A DNA stretch of 64,000 nucleotides from a virus, in the IMG/VR virus record IMGVR_UViG_3300021142_000012, positions 44,266-108,265 of that record, one strand, 5' to 3'. Of the stretch, positions 1 through 7,585 are shown in pieces; position 1 is the first letter of the stretch, and each line of letters begins with the position of its first letter. The notes beneath the pieces were generated by a model. The model was not told the origin of the DNA and did not search any database. It was given only the letters and a program-made list of their open reading frames with translations. The position numbers and the translations under genes were made by a program.

Positions 1-2
1 GG

Positions 3-338
3 TTGATGGAGGCGTTTGCTGATCGTAAGACTAAAGGATATAATTGGAATAATCTAATGCTTCAGCGTTGGGTAGATCACAATGGTGTAGAACATCGTGT
101 CTTAGAAGATTATCAACGTAATGTACAGTTATGTGATCTAACAGCACAACCTGATGATATTAAAGTTTTAATTAAAGAGACGATTGAAGCAGGTGCAAAA
201 CCTAAAGATATAACACAAGTAGGTATTCGTATGCTAAAGTTTTGTAATGCATGGGACATGAAAAAGATTGCAGACAATGTCCAACAATATGCAGAACCGT
301 TACAGGCCAAATACAACAGAGAGGTAGTAATTGATTAA
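3..338 (+). CDS. Hypothetical protein, probably 5'-truncated by window edge
   Basis: The frame is open to the left edge, so this is probably the C-terminal part of a longer gene; an internal ATG lies at 6-8. The visible 110 residues are polar, with a basic-aromatic stretch (RKTKGYNWNNLMLQRW) followed by a mostly helical C-terminal half. I do not recognise a family. Its stop codon overlaps the TTG start of the halogenase by 8 bases, so the two genes are probably co-transcribed and translationally coupled. That is the only clue to a shared role. Confidence 0.5.
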   Translation: MMEAFADRKTKGYNWNNLMLQRWVDHNGVEHRVLEDYQRNVQLCDLTAQPDDIKVLIKETIEAGAKPKDITQVGIRMLKFCNAWDMKKIADNVQQYAEPLQAKYNREVVID

Positions 339-1821
339 AGCACGTGGTGTAAAGAAAGTAGTAATTGTAGGTGGCGGCACTAGTTCATGGTTGACTGCCG
401 CATGTTTATCATTTCAAAAACCTCACTATGAGATTATAGTGATTGATAAAGAGGTAGGTACTCCTGTAGGGGTTGGCGAAGGAACCTTATTGGGATTTGC
501 TGATAGCATGTCTAAAGCTGGATTTAATATAGAGGACTGGTTTTTTGAAATTGATGCAACTTTTAAATCAGGGATATTATTTCCAGGTTGGACTAACGAT
601 GGCACAGATGTATGGCATCCATTCATGTTCCCCCAATATACTAATATCAATATTTCAAATTTAGATTTATGGTCAAAACATCAAAATCTAGATCTTAAAA
701 CTACCGCATTAGCATTGTATGATGTGTCTGTTAATCTTAAGAAGGTCGACCGTGATACCTTGCTTAACTATGCTTACCATATTGACTGCGGTAAATTAGT
801 TTCTTTTATACAAAAGAAAATTGTAAACATTCGCAAAGTATCATTAATTAAATCAGAAGTAGTTGATATACAAAGAGATAATAAAGAAATATCTAAATTA
901 GTTTTAAAAGACGGGCAAGAAATAACCGCAGATTTGTTTGTTGATTGCACAGGATTTAAAGGTATGTTAAACGAAGCACCTGATCGTGTGACATTTGAAA
1001 ATCGTTTATGGTGTAATACTGCGGTTGCTGGTCATATTCCGTATATTGACAAAGCAACAGAGATGAATCCGTATGTTGTTAGTGAAGCTGTTGATCACGG
1101 GTGGATTTGGAATATCCCTGTACAGACACGTATCGGTTCCGGACTGGTGTTTAACAGAGATATCACTAGTGTAGAAGAAGCAAAAGAATATTTCTGTAAG
1201 TATTGGGATAACAGAATATCTCCCGAAAATCTTAAAGTAATCAACTGGACTCCATTTTATAATCGAAATATGTGGCACGGTAATGTTGTTAGTGTTGGAC
1301 TAAGTGCAGGATTTATCGAACCATTAGAAAGTACTGGTGTTGCATTAATTGTTAGCGGCATATATGAAATGATTGCAAGATTGGACTTAGATTATTACAC
1401 AGAAAAAGATGCTGACATGTTTAATTCAAAACTAGCAATGTTTTTCGAAGAAGCAGTTGATTTTGTAAGTATGCATTATTCTATTAGCGAAAAAGATATA
1501 CCTTTCTGGAATTGGGTTAAAGAAACTAGATTTAAATCCGATACTCAAAAAATCTTTGAAGAAAAATTAGCAAACAATTATCCATTACCGATGGTTGGCA
1601 AAGGTGCAATTTTTTCCGGAGCAAATTGGTTTGGTTGGCTAATACAATTAGGTTATCCTATGGGCAATAAGAATGTTCCATTGTCAGATGAAGAAATTGA
1701 ACAACTTATATCTAGCCATAAGACTACTGAATTAAACAAAACAACTGCTATACTACACACAGAGTATATAGAAGTATTAAGGCGTGAAGAAGAACCATTT
1801 TTAGGATTTTCAGGAACTTGA
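331..1821 (+). CDS. Flavin-dependent tryptophan halogenase family protein
   Basis: The 496-residue protein should halogenate an aromatic substrate using reduced FAD, chloride or bromide and oxygen. It has the N-terminal FAD-binding GGGTSSW motif (residues 14-20), a lysine at 79 in the context ATFKSG where PrnA-type enzymes carry their catalytic Lys79, the family signature WIWNIP (258-263) and the EPLESTG loop (330-336) with the conserved Glu and Ser. Its length fits the family (about 500-540). The start is TTG, supported by a GAGAGG ribosome-binding site 6 bases upstream; no ATG lies nearby. A flavin reductase partner is not visible, so the host may supply FADH2. Related viral halogenases are known from marine phages. 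The natural substrate cannot be told from sequence. Family assignment is firm. Confidence 0.93.
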   Translation: MIKARGVKKVVIVGGGTSSWLTAACLSFQKPHYEIIVIDKEVGTPVGVGEGTLLGFADSMSKAGFNIEDWFFEIDATFKSGILFPGWTNDGTDVWHPFMFPQYTNINISNLDLWSKHQNLDLKTTALALYDVSVNLKKVDRDTLLNYAYHIDCGKLVSFIQKKIVNIRKVSLIKSEVVDIQRDNKEISKLVLKDGQEITADLFVDCTGFKGMLNEAPDRVTFENRLWCNTAVAGHIPYIDKATEMNPYVVSEAVDHGWIWNIPVQTRIGSGLVFNRDITSVEEAKEYFCKYWDNRISPENLKVINWTPFYNRNMWHGNVVSVGLSAGFIEPLESTGVALIVSGIYEMIARLDLDYYTEKDADMFNSKLAMFFEEAVDFVSMHYSISEKDIPFWNWVKETRFKSDTQKIFEEKLANNYPLPMVGKGAIFSGANWFGWLIQLGYPMGNKNVPLSDEEIEQLISSHKTTELNKTTAILHTEYIEVLRREEEPFLGFSGT

Positions 1822-1823
1822 AT

Positions 1824-1964
1824 ATGATATATCTATCGTTGTTTATAATATGGGCATTGGCTGTTGTATTCATCTGGTGTTTTATCAAAGGTGCATATAA
1901 TGGTTGTAATGGCGGATGTATGCAAGGTCGCAAAGAATGTAATTGCAAATATGGAAAAAAATAA
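1824..1964 (+). CDS. Small membrane protein with Cys-rich tail
   Basis: A 46-residue reading frame sits exactly between two genes. It starts with ATG two bases after the halogenase stop and ends in TAA overlapping the next ATG. An AGGA ribosome-binding site lies at 1812-1815. Residues 2-21 form one hydrophobic helix (LSLFIIWALAVVFIWCF). The short hydrophilic tail has four cysteines (GCNGGC and ECNC), suggesting a metal site or disulfides. I do not recognise a family. The tight spacing on both sides and the good ribosome-binding site argue that it is real. Confidence 0.6.
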   Translation: MIYLSLFIIWALAVVFIWCFIKGAYNGCNGGCMQGRKECNCKYGKK

Positions 1965-3100
1965 TGGCTACTAAAGAAGAAAAACAAGAACTAATAGAAA
2001 TTTTAAAGTTCACTCCACGCACATACAAAATTAGTATGTGGGGCTACGGTGGTGAAAAGGTCATGGGTCGTGTGCCACGCGAAGTCTGGGACTACTGTAT
2101 GAATAACCAAGTAGACTTGCAAGACATTGCCTGGAATTCAGAGGCGGTCGAAGACATGGATCTCGATGAAGATCTGTTGCCATTTCCTCCAGGAAGCTGG
2201 TACGAATGTGATGGTATGGCGCACTCAAATGGTGTTTCACGTAGTGCTGGTACACTACAAATTGAAGATGAAAATGATAATTCTATCGTCGAAACACCGC
2301 TTGATAATTTTAGTGGTGATAATGTAGACGACGAAAGTCCGGAATTTGATTGTACTAATGAAGCATGGATCGGCGAAGCCGCCGAAGGTGAAGTAGTGTT
2401 TGTTGGTAGCTCAAACGAAAAAGGTACATTCTTCGAGGGCGAGATTGAGCTCAAACAACCGTTTGATATCCGCAAGCTAGTTTTACAATACGAAGAAATC
2501 GACGGTGAAGAATTGGTCTACGGTGTTACCTATGACGGTGAAGATATCGACAACTGGGGTGGTAGCACAGATGGCAAGAGTTCAGACTTTGATATGTATC
2601 TTGTAGGTAAGGATAGCACGTGGACACGCTATGCCCCAGAAGAAAAAGATTGGGGTCATCCAGAATATGGTTCAAGTCCGAGCGATTGGGAAAAGTCGCC
2701 TAAGTTTGAGTTTGCAAAACACAAGCCAGTATATCCCGGATACTACAATGCTGTATGGTCAAACTTTGGTACTACATACGGTAGCTTGTATTGGGATGGC
2801 AAAGAGTTTGGCGAGTGGGAATACGGTAAGTTCAAACCACAATCCGGAGTACAGACCTGGCAAGGGTACAACTGGGACACTACAGATTGGTCTAATCAGC
2901 CGCCAGAGCCACCCGGTATCGCATGCGACAATAAAGAGTGTGGCTGGGTAGGAATGAGTGAAGAACGCAGGACCGACGATGACTACAACGATCATTGTCC
3001 TGAATGTGATGGCACAGAGTTTAGCTGGATTGATTATGATCCAGACACCGAAGAAGGGTGTGCTAATCGTGCAAAGTATTGCCAACAAAATACGAGATAA
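1964..3100 (+). CDS. Conserved phage hypothetical protein with C-terminal zinc ribbon
   Basis: The 378-residue protein is acidic and rich in Trp, Tyr, Asp and Gly. Near the C-terminus, CDNKEC and HCPEC form a likely zinc ribbon (two Cys pairs about 25 residues apart). The N-terminus (FTPRTYKISMWGYGGE) resembles large acidic proteins of unknown function that I associate with marine T4-like phages (recollection, not verified). I chose ATG 1964, which overlaps the upstream stop as TAATG; an earlier in-frame ATG at 1943 would run deep into the small membrane gene. Function unknown. Confidence 0.8.
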   Translation: MATKEEKQELIEILKFTPRTYKISMWGYGGEKVMGRVPREVWDYCMNNQVDLQDIAWNSEAVEDMDLDEDLLPFPPGSWYECDGMAHSNGVSRSAGTLQIEDENDNSIVETPLDNFSGDNVDDESPEFDCTNEAWIGEAAEGEVVFVGSSNEKGTFFEGEIELKQPFDIRKLVLQYEEIDGEELVYGVTYDGEDIDNWGGSTDGKSSDFDMYLVGKDSTWTRYAPEEKDWGHPEYGSSPSDWEKSPKFEFAKHKPVYPGYYNAVWSNFGTTYGSLYWDGKEFGEWEYGKFKPQSGVQTWQGYNWDTTDWSNQPPEPPGIACDNKECGWVGMSEERRTDDDYNDHCPECDGTEFSWIDYDPDTEEGCANRAKYCQQNTR

Positions 3101-3103
3101 ATA
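3097..3103 (+). promoter_or_regulatory. Putative late promoter (ATAAATA)
   Basis: ATAAATA followed by C overlaps the stop codon of the preceding gene and lies 49 bases before the next ATG. The same heptamer recurs upstream of virion operons on both strands here, and a gp55-type late sigma factor is encoded in the window. T4 late promoters use TATAAATA. Confidence 0.45.
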
Positions 3104-3152
3104 CATACATTACTATAGTGCCTTAGGGGCTTAGTAATACAAGGAGAATAAT

Positions 3153-3632
3153 ATGACAGAAATACACGCCAAGCCTATTGTGGATGGTAAGTTTTGGATT
3201 GTAGAGCAAGACGGCTCTAAAATCGCAACACTACACAAAAAAGAAAACAACAAGTTTGTACTATCAAGTACCAACGGTGAAGTAATGTTTAACCGTAAAG
3301 ATGATCTTACTAAACAGTTTGGTAAAGACTTTTTCCTAACTAGCGATAAAATTAAAGTTACTCAAGCAGAACCAAATGAGTGCTATGACTATCCTACTAG
3401 CTGCCGCCCATACAATTCAGTCTATGATGTTCAAAAACGATTGCCGTTGTTTACTAAAAGCAATCAAAGCAAGAGTAGCTATTGTGCAGGCTATTATACA
3501 ATTAAATTTGATAAAGGTTGGGTCAAGAGTTTTTGTCCTAAATATATTACACTGCAACGGTATCCATATAAAGGACCATTTAAGTCAGAGTTTGAAATGA
3601 AAATGGTATTAAGTAATGCAAAATCAGATTAA
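3153..3632 (+). CDS. Conserved phage hypothetical protein
   Basis: This 159-residue basic protein has a good AAGGAG ribosome-binding site 7 bases before its ATG. The N-terminal half (HAKPIVDGKFWIVEQDG) looks like a small beta domain; the C-terminal half has three Cys and several aromatics (YCAGYYTIKF). I think similar proteins occur in other T4-like phages of aquatic bacteria, but no function is known to me. The last 17 bases overlap the next gene, indicating coupled translation. Confidence 0.75.
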   Translation: MTEIHAKPIVDGKFWIVEQDGSKIATLHKKENNKFVLSSTNGEVMFNRKDDLTKQFGKDFFLTSDKIKVTQAEPNECYDYPTSCRPYNSVYDVQKRLPLFTKSNQSKSSYCAGYYTIKFDKGWVKSFCPKYITLQRYPYKGPFKSEFEMKMVLSNAKSD

Positions 3633-3861
3633 TCTTTCTCCGGTAACTCAATTTATACAGCAAGTTCGGGCTGCCGAATTGAGCCAGGGTAAGGTTATCA
3701 GTATAGACATACAAAAGGCCAGATTATTAACTCTAGCACTAGCTGAAATGATGGACAAGATGAATCAAGATTATGAAACAATGTATAATCAACTGAAAAA
3801 CAGCATTGATACTGATGTAGTATCAGTTACTATGGACGGCGGAGACTTTAACGACAAATAG
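3616..3861 (+). CDS. Small helical hypothetical protein
   Basis: An 81-residue protein made of two predicted helices (SPVTQFIQQVRAAELSQGK and the stretch from ARLLTLALAEMMDKM onward) with an acidic tail. It overlaps the preceding gene by 17 bases and has no strong ribosome-binding site of its own, so it is probably translated by coupling. No family recognised. Confidence 0.65.
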   Translation: MQNQINLSPVTQFIQQVRAAELSQGKVISIDIQKARLLTLALAEMMDKMNQDYETMYNQLKNSIDTDVVSVTMDGGDFNDK

Positions 3862-3863
3862 TG

Positions 3864-3870
3864 ATAAATA
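3864..3870 (+). promoter_or_regulatory. Putative late promoter (ATAAATA)
   Basis: GATAAATATAC lies 3 bases after the preceding stop and 24 bases before the next start codon, the same arrangement as the other ATAAATA motifs of this window. Confidence 0.5.
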
Positions 3871-3893
3871 TACGTAGTTAATTGGAGCCTCAT

Positions 3894-4178
3894 ATGAGTA
3901 GACCTAAGCCACGTGTATTATTAGAAAACGTTAATAAAAAGACCTACAAAGCAGAACAAATCCTAGAAGCAGAAGCTATCTGGGCAGTATTCTATAAAAA
4001 TGAACCTTTTAATTTAAAGAGCTTTAATAGCCTCACAAGTTACCCAGGCCCTAAATATAAAAAAGTATCTTTTTCAAATCCCGGTCATGCACATAATTTG
4101 GCTAAAAAATTGAACTTAACATTTGGAACCGGAGATTTCCAAGTTGTTATGCTGACGCAGGGCACTATCATAAAATGA
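3894..4178 (+). CDS. Small basic hypothetical protein
   Basis: A 94-residue, strongly basic protein. I chose ATG 3894 because a GGAG site at 3883-3886 sits 7 bases upstream; an in-frame TTG at 3882 overlaps that site and is less likely. The sequence (SRPKPRVLLENVNKKTYKAE) suggests a nucleic-acid- or protein-binding adaptor, but I recognise no family. Its stop overlaps the next start (ATGA), so the two genes are coupled. Confidence 0.7.
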   Translation: MSRPKPRVLLENVNKKTYKAEQILEAEAIWAVFYKNEPFNLKSFNSLTSYPGPKYKKVSFSNPGHAHNLAKKLNLTFGTGDFQVVMLTQGTIIK

Positions 4179-4582
4179 TAACCCGTGATGCCCTGACTAA
4201 AATATTTTTACAACAATGGGGCAAGAGTGTTGACGAAGCTAATATAAATCTTTATTCTCGTCAATGGTGGCAATCAAATCGAGCAAATAAACAAACTGCA
4301 TTACGACTAAGCGATGACGGTTTTGACTTTTTAATCGATATTTTAGAAATACAGTCCTACGAAATCCCATTTACCGAACCAATTGAGCTGAGTCCTCAGA
4401 CTATTATATTTTTGGAAAAATATATCGACTGCCCATACTATCTAACACCATTGAGTATCACAGTTTTTTCCGAACGAAAAAGTTTTGAACTGATGTTGTT
4501 TTCTGACGATATTCGCAAATTTGGCTTGATTAAGGCTATAAACGAGCGTGAAAAAGATTCAGAATCTTTAAAAAAGAATTGA
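4175..4582 (+). CDS. Hypothetical protein
   Basis: The 135-residue protein starts at an ATG overlapping the previous stop by 4 bases. It is mostly alpha/beta, with an aromatic N-terminal part (NLYSRQWWQSNRANKQTALR) and a hydrophobic central segment without a membrane helix. I know similar short proteins only as uncharacterised phage proteins. The gene ends next to a sigma-70 promoter that drives the MoxR gene. Confidence 0.7.
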   Translation: MITRDALTKIFLQQWGKSVDEANINLYSRQWWQSNRANKQTALRLSDDGFDFLIDILEIQSYEIPFTEPIELSPQTIIFLEKYIDCPYYLTPLSITVFSERKSFELMLFSDDIRKFGLIKAINEREKDSESLKKN

Positions 4583-4607
4583 CTTTATCGCTAGTTGATA
4601 GTATAAT
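4579..4607 (+). promoter_or_regulatory. Sigma-70 promoter for the MoxR gene
   Basis: TTGACT (4579-4584), a spacer of exactly 17 bases, and TATAAT (4602-4607). The -35 box overlaps the stop codon of the preceding gene. The MoxR ATG follows 47 bases after the -10 box, leaving room for a leader. This matches the host housekeeping promoter at 11 of 12 positions. Confidence 0.8.
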
Positions 4608-4653
4608 AATTACATAGCGTAGTAAATTAACCCCGTAAATAGAAAGGTATTAT

Positions 4654-5742
4654 ATGAGCGAAGTATACAGCCGTTTAGTAGGCCCTAGCGGTGCTAAAAA
4701 ATCATTGCGTAAGGCTTTTAAAAATCAACGTCCAATCTTCCTCTGGGGTCCTCCAGGTATTGGCAAATCCGATATTGTCAAACAACTAGGCACAGAATTA
4801 GAAGCTCATGTAATTGACGTTCGTTTGTCACTTTGGGAACCTACTGATATCAAAGGTATTCCATATTTTGATTCAAATGATGGTACTATGCGTTGGGCCC
4901 CTCCTTCAGAATTGCCAAGTGCAGAGTTTGCCAAACAGCACAAACAGATTATTCTTTTCTTAGATGAAATGAACTCTGCGGCTCCGTCAGTACAAGCGGC
5001 AGCTTATCAGTTAGTTTTGAATCGCCGTGTTGGCACTTATTCATTACCAAATAATGTTGTAATTGTTGCGGCTGGTAACCGTGAAACTGACAAAGGTGTT
5101 ACCTATCGCATGCCTGCTCCGTTGGCTAATCGTTTTGTACACTTAGAAATGCAAGTTAATTGGGATGACTACTTTGAATGGGCAGTTGAAAATAAAATCC
5201 ATAAGGATGTTGTCGGTTACTTAACTTTTTCCAAAAAATCACTTTACGATTTTGATCCAAAATCTAGCTCGCGTGCTTTTGCTACTCCACGTTCATGGTC
5301 CTTTGTCAGCGAATTATTACACGATGACGACACTGATGTTGAAACACTAACCGATTTAGTGTCGGGTTCAGTTGGTGAAGGTCTAGCAATTAGTTTTATG
5401 GCACATCGTAAACATGCAAGCAAGATGCCTGATCCGCGTGATATTTTAAGCGGCAAGGTTAAAAAAATGGAAACTAAAGAAATTTCAGCAATGTATTCTT
5501 TGACCGTTTCATTATGTTACGAATTAAAAGAAGCCTGCGACAAGAAAGCTAAAAATTGGAATGATCAAGTTAATAACTTCTTCCGTTTTATTATGGATAA
5601 CTTTGAAACAGAATTAGTTATCATGGGTACTAAATTGGCATTGTCTAGCTACAAACTGCCATTGGATCCGGATGAAATTAGCTGTTTTGATGAATTCCAC
5701 AGCAAATTTGGAAAATACATCAGCGCCGCAACTGAGAAATAA
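4654..5742 (+). CDS. MoxR-type AAA+ ATPase
   Basis: The 362-residue protein carries Walker A GPPGIGKS (residues 32-39), Walker B IILFLDEM (99-106) and a sensor-1 Asn in the segment VAAGNRETD, in the order typical of MoxR/RavA-type AAA+ ATPases. Such ATPases act with a VWA-domain partner to remodel or insert cofactors into protein complexes. The next gene encodes a metallopeptidase/VWA protein of exactly this kind, so the pair probably works together. ATG 4654 is preceded by an AAAGG site. It has its own sigma-70 promoter. The target of the pair is unknown. Confidence 0.9.
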   Translation: MSEVYSRLVGPSGAKKSLRKAFKNQRPIFLWGPPGIGKSDIVKQLGTELEAHVIDVRLSLWEPTDIKGIPYFDSNDGTMRWAPPSELPSAEFAKQHKQIILFLDEMNSAAPSVQAAAYQLVLNRRVGTYSLPNNVVIVAAGNRETDKGVTYRMPAPLANRFVHLEMQVNWDDYFEWAVENKIHKDVVGYLTFSKKSLYDFDPKSSSRAFATPRSWSFVSELLHDDDTDVETLTDLVSGSVGEGLAISFMAHRKHASKMPDPRDILSGKVKKMETKEISAMYSLTVSLCYELKEACDKKAKNWNDQVNNFFRFIMDNFETELVIMGTKLALSSYKLPLDPDEISCFDEFHSKFGKYISAATEK

Positions 5743-5758
5743 TTTGGTTTTGTGCCGA

Positions 5759-5787
5759 TTGACACCTCCTTCGGGAGGTGTTATAAT
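5759..5787 (+). promoter_or_regulatory. Perfect consensus sigma-70 promoter for the VWA gene
   Basis: TTGACA (5759-5764), exactly 17 bases, TATAAT (5782-5787): 12 of 12 consensus positions at optimal spacing, 30 bases upstream of ATG 5818. The spacer is almost entirely an inverted repeat with a TTCG loop (separate entry). Confidence 0.85.
5762..5781 (+). terminator. UUCG-tetraloop hairpin inside the promoter spacer
   Basis: ACACCTCC (5762-5769), TTCG loop, GGAGGTGT (5774-5781): 8 perfect base pairs closed by a C(UUCG)G tetraloop, 19 bases after the MoxR stop. CUUCGG hairpins are common terminators in T4. Here the following bases are TTATAAT rather than a clean U run, so termination or 3' end protection is likely but not certain. 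Confidence 0.6.
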
Positions 5788-5817
5788 ATATACTATAGTG
5801 AACAAACAGGAGCAGAA

Positions 5818-7017
5818 ATGTCGCATACAGATCCAATTATAGATAAAATTATTGTAGCTCGTGTAGGGCTATTGCTACGTCATCCTTTCTTTGGCAACAT
5901 GGCGACACGTTTACAAATTAAAGAAGGCTCCGATTGGCTTACAACAGCCGCAACCGACGGGCGTGCTATCTATTTTAGCCGTCCATTCTTTGAAAAATTA
6001 ACTACTAAACAAATCGAATTCGTTATTGCACACGAAATTATGCACAATGTATTTGATCACATGACACGTCGGGAAGGACGTGATCCTAAAATTTTTAATA
6101 TTGCCGCTGACTATTGTGTAAATGGACAATTGGTCCGTGATCGTATCGGTGAGACTATTCCAGAAATTAAAATGTTCCATGATACCAAATACTATGGTTG
6201 GGGTGCCGAACAAGTTTATGATGATATCTTTGAAAAGATGGATGAGCAAGAATTAGAAGCATTGGGCCAACTTATCGACGAACACATCGATTGGGGTGAT
6301 GACGGCAATGATGGTAATAATGGGCAAGGTAATAGACCTAAATATTCTAAAGAAGAATTAAAACAAATCCGTGATGAAATTCGTGAAGCTACTATGCAGG
6401 CTGCACAGGCCGCAGGTGCAGGTAATGTACCAGCAAGTGTACAACGAATGATTAAAGAACTAACAGAACCAAAAATGAATTGGCGTCAATTGTTGCGCCA
6501 ACAGATCCAAAGTATCATTAAAAATGATTATTCATTTATGCGCCCTAATCGTAAAGGTTGGCATATGAACGCAATTTTGCCCGGTACACAATTTGACACT
6601 ACTATCGATATCTGTGTAGGCATTGATATGTCAGGCAGTATCGGCGATACTCAGGCCAAAGACTTTATCGGAGAAGTCAAAGGCATTATGCAAGAGTATA
6701 AAGATTTCAATCTTAAGTTATGGTGCTTTGATACTCAGGTTTATAACGAAGCAAATTTCGACGGCTACACTGCTGATGAATTTGACAACTACGAAGTTAT
6801 GGGTGGCGGCGGCACTGACTTTGACGCCAATTGGGAATACATGAAGGAAAATGATATTCAACCTAAAAAGTTTATCATGTTTACAGATGGCTATCCTTGC
6901 GGCTCTTGGGGTGATGAAAACTATTGCGAAACATTGTTTATTATTCACGGTAGTAACAGTATTGTTCCGCCTTGGGGCGAATATGCCTATTACGAAGGTG
7001 TTAAAGAAACTGCATAA
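5818..7017 (+). CDS. VWA-domain protein with N-terminal HExxH metallopeptidase-like domain
   Basis: The 399-residue protein has a zinc-metallopeptidase motif HEIMH (residues 72-76) with a downstream helix (NIAADYCVNGQLV), a charged Gly/Asp-rich linker near 158-175, and a C-terminal VWA domain with a complete MIDAS: DMSGS (270-274), Thr333 and Asp357. This architecture matches the VWA-like predicted metallopeptidases (DUF2201 type) that accompany MoxR ATPases; the MoxR gene is directly upstream. I chose ATG 5818 because AGGAG lies 5 bases upstream; the frame extends further upstream but only through the promoter and hairpin. Peptidase activity is inferred from the motif only. Confidence 0.88.
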   Translation: MSHTDPIIDKIIVARVGLLLRHPFFGNMATRLQIKEGSDWLTTAATDGRAIYFSRPFFEKLTTKQIEFVIAHEIMHNVFDHMTRREGRDPKIFNIAADYCVNGQLVRDRIGETIPEIKMFHDTKYYGWGAEQVYDDIFEKMDEQELEALGQLIDEHIDWGDDGNDGNNGQGNRPKYSKEELKQIRDEIREATMQAAQAAGAGNVPASVQRMIKELTEPKMNWRQLLRQQIQSIIKNDYSFMRPNRKGWHMNAILPGTQFDTTIDICVGIDMSGSIGDTQAKDFIGEVKGIMQEYKDFNLKLWCFDTQVYNEANFDGYTADEFDNYEVMGGGGTDFDANWEYMKENDIQPKKFIMFTDGYPCGSWGDENYCETLFIIHGSNSIVPPWGEYAYYEGVKETA

Positions 7018-7304
7018 TGGCGTTAAAGAATAGTAAACCTAATCCTTTAAATTACTTTGATTTACGAAGAGTAGAATTTGCAGCCCCGCATTTTAAGTAC
7101 ATAATCTTAGAAAAATATACTCCAAATTATATCAAAATGATCGATGATTGGATCAGTAAAAATTTAAATAATAGGTATTACATAGGGCAGTTTTTAATGC
7201 TAGATCACAATAACGTAATAGTATACACTACTAGAGTCGGTTTTGAAAGTGAAAAAGAACTTAGCTTCTTCAATCTTGCCTGTCCAGTTTTACAACAGAG
7301 ATAA
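7017..7304 (+). CDS. Small hypothetical protein, coupled to VWA gene
   Basis: A 95-residue protein whose ATG shares one base with the upstream stop (TAATG). It is basic at the N-terminus and has an alpha/beta pattern (FKYIILEKYTPNYIKMIDDW). I recognise no family. Position suggests it belongs to the MoxR/VWA transcription unit. Confidence 0.65.
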   Translation: MALKNSKPNPLNYFDLRRVEFAAPHFKYIILEKYTPNYIKMIDDWISKNLNNRYYIGQFLMLDHNNVIVYTTRVGFESEKELSFFNLACPVLQQR

Positions 7305-7332
7305 TTATATACGTACATATTAAGGAGATACT

Positions 7333-7584
7333 ATGTCAGATACAGTAGATACACAAGAACAACAAACGGCTGCTCCAGAAGCACAAGCTCAACAGCCAAA
7401 TCCAAATGAATTAACAATTAACGATCTTAACGCAATGAAAGTTATTATCGATATCGCTAGTTCACGTGGTGCATTCCAACCAAAAGAAATGAAAGTAGTT
7501 GGACAAACTTATGAAAAATTAGAAGCGTTCCTAGCTGAAGTACAGAAACAAGCAGAAGCAGCGAAGGCCGCACAAGGACAATAA
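7333..7584 (+). CDS. Conserved small T4-like phage protein
   Basis: The 83-residue protein has a low-complexity Gln/Ala/Pro N-terminus, then a helical core (INDLNAMKVIIDIASSRG, then AFQPKEMKVVGQTYEKLE) and an Ala/Gln-rich end. I recall this core as widespread in cyanophage-type T4-like phages without an assigned role. AAGGAG lies 7 bases before ATG. Confidence 0.75.
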   Translation: MSDTVDTQEQQTAAPEAQAQQPNPNELTINDLNAMKVIIDIASSRGAFQPKEMKVVGQTYEKLEAFLAEVQKQAEAAKAAQGQ

Positions 7585-7585
7585 A

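Noticed and set aside
5752-5817. Upstream extension of the VWA protein (22 more codons)
   Set aside because: It would translate the promoter and hairpin; the strong AGGAG site before ATG 5818 and the family-like start fit better.
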